The position numbers and the translations under genes were made by a program. The notes below the pieces were generated by a model. The model ran no database searches, was not told the origin of the DNA, and saw only the letters and a program-made list of their open reading frames with translations. A stretch of DNA of 49,738 bases from Polyangiaceae bacterium (GTDB lineage Bacteria > Myxococcota_A > Polyangia > Polyangiales > Polyangiaceae): assembly GCA_022842465.1 (NCBI GenBank), contig JALHPN010000037.1, positions 1-49,738 on the forward strand, written 5' to 3'. Of the stretch, positions 1 through 7,087 are shown one piece after another. Within the stretch, counting starts at the first letter, position 1. Each line of letters opens with the position of its first letter.

Positions 1-1
1 G

Positions 2-391
2 GGAACGCCCGGCGAGCGCTGCCTCGCCGTCGCGCAGGCCGCGCGCGCGCGTCGCGCCGACGAGCCCGCGAAGGTCTCCGTGAAGCACGTCCTCGTGAAA
101 TACGCGGGCGCGAAGCGCGCGGCCGCGAGCGTCACGCGCACGCGCGAGGAGGCGTGCCTCCGCGCCGAGGAAGCGCGCGCGAAGCTCGAGGCCGGCGTCG
201 CGTTCGCGGAGATCGTCGCGAGCTACAGCGAGGAGCCCGGCGCCGCGTCGCGCGAGGGCGCGATCGGAGCCGTCGCGCGCGGCGACGTCGTCCCGCCCTT
301 CGCCGACGCGGCCTTCGAGCTGCAGATCGGGCAGGCGAGCCACGTGGTGGAGACGGACTTCGGCTTCCACGTCCTCGTCCGCACCGAGTGA
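2..391 (+). CDS. PpiC-type (parvulin) peptidyl-prolyl isomerase, 5'-truncated
   Basis: The frame is open from the first bases of the window, so the gene starts upstream and only the last 129 residues are visible. These form a nearly complete parvulin domain: the opening strand KHVLVKY, an acidic/Ser stretch SEEPGAASREGAIG that matches the family's conserved S-x-D/E-x-x-S...G-x-L/I-G region, the PFADAAFEL helix and the closing GFHVLV strand. Parvulins catalyse cis/trans isomerisation of prolyl bonds. Exported members (SurA/PrsA type) help fold envelope proteins, but the missing N-terminus hides any signal peptide, so location cannot be decided. Unlikely to be anything other than a rotamase domain. 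Confidence 0.85.
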   Translation, partial: GTPGERCLAVAQAARARRADEPAKVSVKHVLVKYAGAKRAAASVTRTREEACLRAEEARAKLEAGVAFAEIVASYSEEPGAASREGAIGAVARGDVVPPFADAAFELQIGQASHVVETDFGFHVLVRTE

Positions 392-475
392 TCCGTGCGC
401 GACCGCGCCCTCGCGCGCCACACTGGCGCGCCGAGCGCCGCGTGCTACTGGCATCGCTCCTGCACACGGGCGCCC

Positions 476-976
476 ATGACGCAACGCGGTCTCTCTCTCG
501 TCTTCGTCCTCCTCGTGACCTTCGTCCTCGCGGGTTGCGGCGGCGGCGTCCGCTTCCGATCGAAGACCGGGCGCAAGCACGATCGCGTCGCGGCGACGGC
601 GGTGCGCTGCGAGGAGCCCGAGGCGCAGCTCGTCGTCCAGGCCGGCGGCGAGGTGATCGGGACCATCACGTCGAAGAGCCGCGGGATGGCGACCCACGAG
701 GACCTCGCCGAGACGGCGCAGAAGGTCGCGGCGAAGAGCGGCGGCACGCACATCGTCCTCACCGAGAAAGGCGTCGACCACTTCACGACGATCCGCGCGG
801 GTCAGACCTGGACGGAGTGCGTGCACGTCCCCGGCGCCTCGGACTGCCAGACGGTCTCGACCCCGACGACGACGTCGACCCAGGAGCTCGCGAAGGCGTC
901 GTTCGTCGTCTTCCGGCTCTCGCCGCTGAAGTGGAACGATCTGCCGCCGGCGCTCCGCCCCCTGTCGCGGGACTGA
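476..976 (+). CDS. Lipoprotein of unknown function
   Basis: A 166-residue protein. The ATG at 476 was chosen because it begins directly with a lipoprotein signal peptide (MTQRGLSLVF..., lipobox LAGC with Cys21); an upstream in-frame start would add 27 residues ahead of the signal. After a Gly-rich segment the mature part has no motif I recognise. It contains two Cys pairs at most, a GGTHIVLTEKG strand-turn segment and a Thr-rich stretch before a WNDLPPALRP tail. It probably sits in the inner or outer membrane leaflet facing the periplasm. Its stop abuts the stop of the convergent SixA-like gene with no bases between. Confidence 0.75.
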   Translation: MTQRGLSLVFVLLVTFVLAGCGGGVRFRSKTGRKHDRVAATAVRCEEPEAQLVVQAGGEVIGTITSKSRGMATHEDLAETAQKVAAKSGGTHIVLTEKGVDHFTTIRAGQTWTECVHVPGASDCQTVSTPTTTSTQELAKASFVVFRLSPLKWNDLPPALRPLSRD

Positions 977-1453
977 CTACGCCACGAGGAGCGGCAACCG
1001 CTCGCCCGACTCCGCCCGCTGGTACCACGCCGGTTTCCGGCCGAGCACCGCCGAGACCTGCGCCGGTCGCAACGGCGGAAACGTCGGGCGCGAGACGATC
1101 CACGCCCCGAGGGCCGACAGCGCCGGCTCGTCGGCGACGACGATGACCGGCCCCCGCGCGCTCGCTTCGAGGAGCGCTGCCCCGGCGACCTGCGGGGGGA
1201 CTCCTCCGTCGAGCGCGGGCAGCACGTGCGGGACGCCGAGGAAGTCGATGCGCTCCGCAAAGAGCTCGGCCGTCTGCGCGGCGGCGATCGACGGCGCCAC
1301 GAACAGCGTCGCCGCGTCGTCGGGGAACCCCGTGTTCTTCAGCTTGGTGCCGACGGCGCGCACCATCTGCCGCCCCGTCGCCGAGAGGAAGGCGCTCACG
1401 CCGGTCCCCTCCGTCACCGACACCCGCACGAGATAGACGTCCACGCGGCGCAT
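977..1453 (-). CDS. SixA-like histidine phosphatase homologue, probably inactive
   Basis: The 158-residue frame from the ATG at 1453 has the layout of a SixA / histidine phosphatase superfamily protein: an N-terminal VYLVR strand, a TGRQMVRAVGTKL helix, and LFVAPSIAAAQTAELFA, the counterpart of the family's S-P-x-x-R-A-x-Q-T-A segment. The catalytic pair that defines the family (R-H-G/A at the end of strand 1) reads R-V-S here (Arg10, Val11), so the phospho-accepting His is missing. The second active-site His, normally in a G-H-E/D-P context, reads V-A-D-E-P. The Arg of the middle motif is also replaced. Catalysis is therefore unlikely and a binding or regulatory role is the inference. The frame is intact, so this is not a decayed gene in the usual sense. 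Confidence 0.7.
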   Translation of the reverse strand: MRRVDVYLVRVSVTEGTGVSAFLSATGRQMVRAVGTKLKNTGFPDDAATLFVAPSIAAAQTAELFAERIDFLGVPHVLPALDGGVPPQVAGAALLEASARGPVIVVADEPALSALGAWIVSRPTFPPLRPAQVSAVLGRKPAWYQRAESGERLPLLVA

Positions 1454-1554
1454 CCTACCCGACCTCTCGCCACGGCGGACCGGCCCTCGACATCCAAGCC
1501 CTGGAGGTGCGAAGCTTCCCGCTCCTCGGTCCCCCCACGTCACGGAGCTCCGCC

Positions 1555-2721
1555 ATGAAGGACATCGTCATCGTCGAAGCGGTTCGCAGCGCGGTCGGTC
1601 GCGCGCACAAGGGCTCGCTCGCCCAGAAGCGCCCGGACGAGATGGCCGCCGAGGTCATCCGTGGGCTCCTCGCGCGGGTCCCCCAGGTGAAGCCCGAGAT
1701 GATCGAGGACGTCGTCATGGGCTGCGCGATGCCGGAGGGCGAGCAGGGCCTCAACGTCGCGCGCGTCATCTCGCTCCTCGCCGGGCTCCCGCAGGAGGTC
1801 TCGGCATACACCATCAACCGGTTCTGCTCGAGCGGCCTCCAGGCGATCGCCGACGCGGCGAGCGCGGTCGCGTTCGGCTCCTACGACATGGTCGTGGCGG
1901 GCGGCGTCGAGTCGATGACGATGGTGCCCATGACCGGCAACAAGCTCTCCGTCTCGCCGGAGGCGATGGATCGGGTGAAGGGCGTCTACACGCCGATGGG
2001 CATCACGGCGGAGAACGTGGCTTCGCGCTTCGGCGTCTCGCGCGAGGACCAGGACGCGTTCGCGCTCCGGAGCCAGAAGAAGGCCGTGGCGGCGATCGAG
2101 TCGAAGAAGTTCGAGAGCGAGATCGTGCCCGTCACCGCGACGCGCTTCGTCGGCAACGAGAAGAAGACGTTCGCGTTCGTGCAGGACGAGCTCCCGCGTC
2201 CGGACACGACCGCCGAAGGCCTCGCCTCGCTGAAGCCCGCGTTCAGCGCGAAGGGATCGGTCACGGCCGGCAACAGCTCGCCGCTGTCCGACGGCGCGGC
2301 CGCGGCGCTCGTCACGACCGCCGAGATGGCGAAGAAGCTCGGCTTGAAGCCCAAGGCCTTCCTCCGCTCCTTCGTCACCGTCGGCGTCGACCCCGACATC
2401 ATGGGCATCGGTCCGCTCCCGGCGATCCAGAAGCTCCTGAAGAAGAACAACCTCACCGTGAAGGACATCGATCTCTTCGAGATCAACGAGGCCTTCGCGA
2501 GCCAGTCCGTCTATTGCCAGCGCGAGCTCGGCATCCCGGACGAGAAGCTCAACGTGAACGGCGGCGCGATCGCGCTCGGTCACCCGCTCGGGTGCACCGG
2601 CGCGAAGCTCACCGCGACGATCCTCGCCGAGCTGCACCGACGCCAGGGCAAGTACGGCGTCGTCTCGATGTGCATCGGCGGCGGCATGGGCGCCGCGGGT
2701 CTGTTCGAGCGGATCGCCTGA
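1555..2721 (+). CDS. fadA: Acetyl-CoA C-acyltransferase (thiolase)
   Basis: A 388-residue thiolase, the usual length. It catalyses CoA-dependent cleavage of 3-ketoacyl-CoA, or the reverse condensation, normally as the last step of beta-oxidation in the cytoplasm. All catalytic motifs are present: nucleophile Cys91 in NRFCSSGLQ, the NEAFA segment, His343 in GGAIALGHPLGCTGAK and Cys373 in MCIGGGMG. The NRFCSSGL form is closer to long-chain 3-ketoacyl-CoA thiolases (Bacillus FadA, peroxisomal thiolase) than to biosynthetic acetoacetyl-CoA thiolases (NKVCGSG). The ATG at 1555 opens directly at the first strand. No fadB-like partner is adjacent; an FAD monooxygenase follows 16 bp downstream and may be co-transcribed. 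Confidence 0.93.
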   Translation: MKDIVIVEAVRSAVGRAHKGSLAQKRPDEMAAEVIRGLLARVPQVKPEMIEDVVMGCAMPEGEQGLNVARVISLLAGLPQEVSAYTINRFCSSGLQAIADAASAVAFGSYDMVVAGGVESMTMVPMTGNKLSVSPEAMDRVKGVYTPMGITAENVASRFGVSREDQDAFALRSQKKAVAAIESKKFESEIVPVTATRFVGNEKKTFAFVQDELPRPDTTAEGLASLKPAFSAKGSVTAGNSSPLSDGAAAALVTTAEMAKKLGLKPKAFLRSFVTVGVDPDIMGIGPLPAIQKLLKKNNLTVKDIDLFEINEAFASQSVYCQRELGIPDEKLNVNGGAIALGHPLGCTGAKLTATILAELHRRQGKYGVVSMCIGGGMGAAGLFERIA

Positions 2722-2737
2722 GCGTACGCTCGGGCGC

Positions 2738-4009
2738 GTGCGCCCGCTCGACGTAGGCATCATCGGCGGCGGCACCGCGGGGTGCGCCGCCGCGCTCGTC
2801 CTCGCGCGCCAGGGCCATCGCGTCACCCTCTACGAGCGCGTGCCGGATCCCGGCCCGGTGGGCGCGGGGATCTCGCTCCAGCCGACCGGGCAGCACGTCC
2901 TCCACCGGCTCAGGCTCCTCGACCACGTGCTGGCGCGCGGCGCGCGGATCGATCGCCTGCTCTGCGAGACGGCCTCGCGGCGGACGATCGTCTCGCTCGC
3001 GTACCGGACGTGCGGTGAGGGGTATTTCGGGCTCGGCCTCCATCGCGGCGTCCTCTTCGAGGCGCTGTGGGGCGCCGTCCTCGCGACGTCCTCGATCACC
3101 GTGCGGACGGGCGTCGAGATCGTCGACCTCGAGCGCACGCGCGTCCCTCGCGGCCGCGGCCTCGTGGATCGCGAGGGCGGTCGCCACGGGCCCCACGAGC
3201 TCGTCGTCGTCGCCGACGGCGCGCGTTCGCAGCTCCGGGACGACACGTCGACCAGCAAGCGGGCGGTGCCCTACCCCTGGGGCGCCCTGTGGTTCGTCGG
3301 GCGAGACGAACGTCCGCGCGACGACGCGCGGACGCCGCTCCTCCATCAGGTGTGCGACGGCACGCAGCGCTTCCTCGGGATGCTGCCGACCGGGCTCGGC
3401 CCGGGGCCGATCGAGGGCAAGCCGCCGCTCGTCAGCCTCTTCTGGAGCATCCGGACGGACACCCGCGAGGCGTGGCGTCGTCGGGGGCTGACCGCGTGGA
3501 AGGACGAGGTGCGCGCGCTCGCGCCGGAAGCGGATGGCGTGCTCGCGCAGATCGAGGACGAGGCGCAGGTCCTCTTCGCCGGGTACCACGACGTCGTCAT
3601 GCATCGCTGGGCGACGCGCGACGTCGTCTACCTCGGCGACGCCGCCCACGCCACGAGCCCCCAGCTCGGGCAGGGAGCGAACCTCGCGCTCTGGGACGCG
3701 ATGGAGCTCGGCGACGCGCTCGCGACCGAGCCTCGTGACGTCGCCGCTGCGCTCGGTCGTTACTCGCGCGCGCGCGAGCAACACCTCGCGTACTACCAGG
3801 TGACGACGCGGTGGCTCACGCCGTTCTTCCAGTCGGACGCCACGTGGCTCGGCCCGCTCCGCGACGTCGCGATGCCGCTCCTCTGCAGCGTCCCGTTCAC
3901 CGCGCGCATGATGACGCGGAGCATGCTCGGCGTCGCCTCGGGCCTGGGCTTCGGGCAGCTCGAAGTGGACGAGGTCGTCCGCCCGCGCGGCCTCGGGATC
4001 GGCGCGTGA
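2738..4009 (+). CDS. FAD-dependent monooxygenase (UbiH/PHBH family)
   Basis: A 423-residue flavoprotein of the aromatic-ring hydroxylase type. The N-terminal dinucleotide-binding motif is GIIGGGTAGCAAAL, followed by the Glu ending strand 2 (YERV). The second FAD motif is YLGDAAHATSP with the following QGANLALWDA helix, which contact the flavin in this family. These enzymes use NAD(P)H and O2 to hydroxylate aromatic or other substrates. The substrate cannot be told from sequence. The GTG at 2738 leaves five residues before the first strand, as is typical. It lies 16 bp after the thiolase and probably shares its transcript. Confidence 0.87.
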   Translation: MRPLDVGIIGGGTAGCAAALVLARQGHRVTLYERVPDPGPVGAGISLQPTGQHVLHRLRLLDHVLARGARIDRLLCETASRRTIVSLAYRTCGEGYFGLGLHRGVLFEALWGAVLATSSITVRTGVEIVDLERTRVPRGRGLVDREGGRHGPHELVVVADGARSQLRDDTSTSKRAVPYPWGALWFVGRDERPRDDARTPLLHQVCDGTQRFLGMLPTGLGPGPIEGKPPLVSLFWSIRTDTREAWRRRGLTAWKDEVRALAPEADGVLAQIEDEAQVLFAGYHDVVMHRWATRDVVYLGDAAHATSPQLGQGANLALWDAMELGDALATEPRDVAAALGRYSRAREQHLAYYQVTTRWLTPFFQSDATWLGPLRDVAMPLLCSVPFTARMMTRSMLGVASGLGFGQLEVDEVVRPRGLGIGA

Positions 4010-4084
4010 TCGCGGGTGCGCGGCGTCACGTCGCGATGAGGACCGTGGCCCTCGCCGCGCCCGCGCGAGTCGGTCGGGGAAGTC

Positions 4085-4095
4085 TTGTCGGACAA
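4085..4095. promoter_or_regulatory. 11-bp perfect palindrome upstream of the hybrid kinase
   Basis: TTGTCGGACAA reads TTGTC-G-GACAA, a perfect dyad 74 bp before the chosen kinase start. It could be a repressor or activator site for the kinase-CheB-CheR set, but dyads of this size also occur by chance and no second copy was seen. Confidence 0.25.
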
Positions 4096-4168
4096 ACTGA
4101 TGTGCGCCATGGTGAGCCTCTCGCACGTCGCGCGCGTGGTCTCGAAGACGACAGGAGGGACGACACCG

Positions 4169-6001
4169 ATGGCTCGACGCACTGGCTCCGCACTCCACGC
4201 AAGCACCGCCCGTCTCGCCGCGTTCTCGAGGGAGCTCGGCACGCGCTCGGCCTCGGTGACGCGGCTGGTCGAGGCGCCGCCGACGTCGGAGAACGACGAC
4301 GCGCTCCTCCGCGAGGCGCTCGACGAGCTCCAGCGCCATCACGACGAGCTCGTCGTCGCGGAGGAGGAGCTCCGCCAGCAGCTCGACGAGCTGCACCGCG
4401 CGAGCGCCTGCGTCGACGCGGAGCGCGAGCGCTTCCGGAGCTTGTTCGAGAACGCGCCGGACGCATACCTCGTGACGGATCTCCAAGGGGTGGTCGTGGA
4501 GGCCAACGTCGCCGCCGGCGAGCTCCTCGCCGTGCCGCGCGCGGCGATGCTCCGGGGGCGGCCCCTCCTCGTCGCGATCGATCCGGTCGACCGACGCCGT
4601 CTCTTCGACTTCGTGGAGACGATGCGGCGGAGCGAGCGAGGCGCGCTCGAGCTCCTCGTCCGTCCGCGCGGCGCCGCGGAGCCCGTCGCCGTCGCGATCT
4701 CCTGCGCGTCGACCGAGCGCGGCACGCGGCTCCTCTGGACGCTGCGCTCGACGCGCGCAGCTTCGCCGTCCGAGGGCACGCCCTCCGGCGTTGGCGAGCT
4801 CGCGGCGGCGCGGGCGCGCATCGTCGAGCTCGAGCAGGCGCTGCGGCTGGAGAAGCAGGCGCGCGCGCACCTCGAAGCCGTCGACGCGTCCAAGGATCGC
4901 TTCGTCGCGATGGTGGCCCACGATCTCCGCTCCCCGATCCAGGCGGTCCTCGGGTGGGCTCAGATGCTGCGCCGCGAGGTGCTCACGGGCGAGACTCGTG
5001 AACGCGCGCTCGCGACCATCGAGCGGAACGCGCGCACGCAGATCAAGCTCGTCGCCGATCTCCTGGATCTGTCGCGGATCGCGTCGGAGAAGCTCAGGCT
5101 CGAGCTCGGCGCGCTCGATCTCGCGGTGATCGCGCGGCGTGCCGTCGAGGCCGCCTCGCCCCAGGCGCGCGACGTCGGGGTCGAGCTCCGCCTCGAGGCG
5201 GCCGCCGAGCCGCTGCCGGTCTTCGTCGACCGTGCGCGGATGGATCAGGTCGTCGCGAACCTCCTCGCGAACGCCCTGAAGTTCACGCCGACCGGCGGGA
5301 GCGTGACCGTCGCCGTGGCGTGCGACGGAGCGAACGCGGTTCTCCGCGTCGTCGACGACGGCGCAGGGGTCGCCGAGGAGGAGCTCCCGCGGCTCTTCGA
5401 GTGCTTCCACCAGGAGGACGAGGTCGACGCGCACTCGGGGCTGGGGCACGGCCTCGGTCTCGGGCTCTTCATCGCCAAGCAGATGGTCGAGCTCCACGGC
5501 GGCCTGATCGAGGCGGCCAGCGACGGCTTCGGAAAGGGCGCGACGTTCACCGTCCGGCTCCCGCTGCGGGAGGGCGCGACGGAGCTCGCGTCGAGCGACC
5601 GCATCCTCGTCGACCCGGGGCCGACGCTCGAGCGGAGGCACGTCCTCGTCGTCGACGACGAGCCGGACGCGCGTGAGCTCCTCGGCGTCATCCTCGCCGA
5701 GCGCGGCGCGACGGTGTCCACGGCGAGCGACGTCGCGAGCGCGCTCGGGGTCGTCACCGAGCGGGCCGTCGACGTGGTCGTCTGCGACCTCGATCTGAAC
5801 GGGGAGGACGGCAGGGATCTCGTCTCGCGCGTGCACGCTCTCCGCAGCTCGGTGCCCGCCATCGCGCTGTCGGGCTTCGCGACGGAGCGGCGCGCGGAGG
5901 AGGCGCTCCGCGCGGGGTTCGCGCTCCACCTCACGAAGCCCGTCGACACCGCGCGCCTCGTCGAGGCGATTTGCGCCGTCCTCTCCGCGGGCGAAGACTG
6001 A
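4169..6001 (+). CDS. Soluble PAS-containing hybrid histidine kinase
   Basis: A 610-residue kinase with no membrane segment. Order of domains: coiled coil about 43-90; PAS about 90-195 (opening FRSLFENAPDAYLV); linker helix 208-240; HisKA with phospho-acceptor His251 in AHDLRSPIQ; HATPase with N-box Asn368 (NLLANALKF), G1 box VVDDGAGV and G2 box GHGLGLGLFIAKQ; C-terminal receiver about 491-606 with acidic pocket VVDDE, phospho-acceptor Asp540 and Lys590. The ATG at 4169 follows AGGAGG (4152-4157); in-frame starts at 4085 (TTG) and 4100 lack this. It is a cytoplasmic sensor whose signal enters through PAS. A cheB and a PAS-cheR follow at short spacing, suggesting a common pathway. No DNA-binding output is encoded nearby. 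Confidence 0.9.
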   Translation: MARRTGSALHASTARLAAFSRELGTRSASVTRLVEAPPTSENDDALLREALDELQRHHDELVVAEEELRQQLDELHRASACVDAERERFRSLFENAPDAYLVTDLQGVVVEANVAAGELLAVPRAAMLRGRPLLVAIDPVDRRRLFDFVETMRRSERGALELLVRPRGAAEPVAVAISCASTERGTRLLWTLRSTRAASPSEGTPSGVGELAAARARIVELEQALRLEKQARAHLEAVDASKDRFVAMVAHDLRSPIQAVLGWAQMLRREVLTGETRERALATIERNARTQIKLVADLLDLSRIASEKLRLELGALDLAVIARRAVEAASPQARDVGVELRLEAAAEPLPVFVDRARMDQVVANLLANALKFTPTGGSVTVAVACDGANAVLRVVDDGAGVAEEELPRLFECFHQEDEVDAHSGLGHGLGLGLFIAKQMVELHGGLIEAASDGFGKGATFTVRLPLREGATELASSDRILVDPGPTLERRHVLVVDDEPDARELLGVILAERGATVSTASDVASALGVVTERAVDVVVCDLDLNGEDGRDLVSRVHALRSSVPAIALSGFATERRAEEALRAGFALHLTKPVDTARLVEAICAVLSAGED

Positions 6002-6046
6002 GGACGCGCTTGCGTCCGCGTCTCGCGGAAGCAAGGCTTCGAGGGG

Positions 6047-7069
6047 ATGGCGTTCGAATCGAAGCTGGTCGTGATCGGCGCCTCCGCAGGAGGCGTCGAG
6101 GCGCTCCGTGAGATCGCGCGGTCCCTCGCGCCGCGGATGGACGCCGCGGTCGTCGTCGTCCTGCACACGAGCCCAGGCGCGCGCAGCGCGCTCCGCGAGA
6201 TCCTCGCGCGTGTGTCCGGGCTCGAGGTCGCCGTCGCGCGGGACGGGCAGCCCATCGCTGCCGGCTGCATCGTCGTCGCTCCGCCCGACAAGCACCTCAC
6301 GATCGTCGGCGACACGCTCCGGATCTCGCGTGGGCCGCGGGTGAACGGGCATCGCCCGGCGATCGATCCGCTCTTTCGGTCCGCCGCGCACTTCCACGGC
6401 GAGCGCGTGATCGGGGTCGTGCTCTCCGGAGCCCTCGACGACGGGACGGCGGGCATGCTCTCCGTCCGCCGCGCCGGCGGCGCCTGCCTCGTCCAGTCTC
6501 CCGAGGACGCACAGTACGAGAGCATGCCGGCGAGCGCCCTCCGCCACCTTCCGGGGGCAGAGGCCTTTCCTGCCGCCGAGCTCGGCAGGGAGATCACGGC
6601 GCTCGCCGGGACGCGCGCGGCCGACGTTCGACGAAGCGCGCCGAACCCCGTCGCGTCCGAGACGAGGGGTACGTGGGACGTCTGGGCGGACACGCTCCTG
6701 CCCCACGAGATCGAGGCGGACGAGGCGCGGCACGGCGCGCCGCCCGCGCTCACGTGTCCCGACTGCCACGGCGCGCTCTGGGAGCTGCACGAGGGGAGCC
6801 TCGTCCGCTACACGTGTCACGTCGGGCACACCCTCACGGCGGACGTGCTCCTCGGCGCGCAGGGAGAGAAGCTCGAGGCCGCTCTCTGGAGCGCCTTCCG
6901 AGCGCTCCGCGAGCGAGCAGGGCTCGCCGACAAGCTCGCTGCGCGCGCCCGGGCCGTCGGGCAGGACCATGTCGCCCGGACCTACGAGGAGCGCAGGGCC
7001 GAGGCCGCGGCGCATGCGGCCGTCCTTCGAGAGCTCCTCGAGCAGCAGGGCCCACCCGTCTCGGGCTGA
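6047..7069 (+). CDS. cheB: Stand-alone CheB-type protein-glutamate methylesterase
   Basis: A 340-residue protein with the CheB catalytic domain first and no receiver domain. The Ser-His-Asp triad is visible: Ser13 in GASAGG, His40 in VVLHTSPG and Asp132 in LSGALDDGTAG. CheB removes methyl groups from receptor glutamates. Residues about 235-265 form a Cys/His cluster (Cys237, Cys240, Cys257, His261) resembling a small zinc site, followed by a helical tail to the C-terminus. A similar tail is known in stand-alone CheB proteins. The ATG at 6047 follows GAGGGG. It sits 45 bp after the hybrid kinase and 18 bp before the PAS-CheR gene. Without a receiver, its control must differ from classical CheB. 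Confidence 0.88.
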   Translation: MAFESKLVVIGASAGGVEALREIARSLAPRMDAAVVVVLHTSPGARSALREILARVSGLEVAVARDGQPIAAGCIVVAPPDKHLTIVGDTLRISRGPRVNGHRPAIDPLFRSAAHFHGERVIGVVLSGALDDGTAGMLSVRRAGGACLVQSPEDAQYESMPASALRHLPGAEAFPAAELGREITALAGTRAADVRRSAPNPVASETRGTWDVWADTLLPHEIEADEARHGAPPALTCPDCHGALWELHEGSLVRYTCHVGHTLTADVLLGAQGEKLEAALWSAFRALRERAGLADKLAARARAVGQDHVARTYEERRAEAAAHAAVLRELLEQQGPPVSG

Positions 7070-7087
7070 GCACGGTAGGATGCCGCC

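Noticed and set aside
6002..6017. Hairpin GGACGC-GCTT-GCGTCC after the hybrid kinase
   Set aside because: A six-base stem with no T-run inside a likely operon; probably not a terminator.
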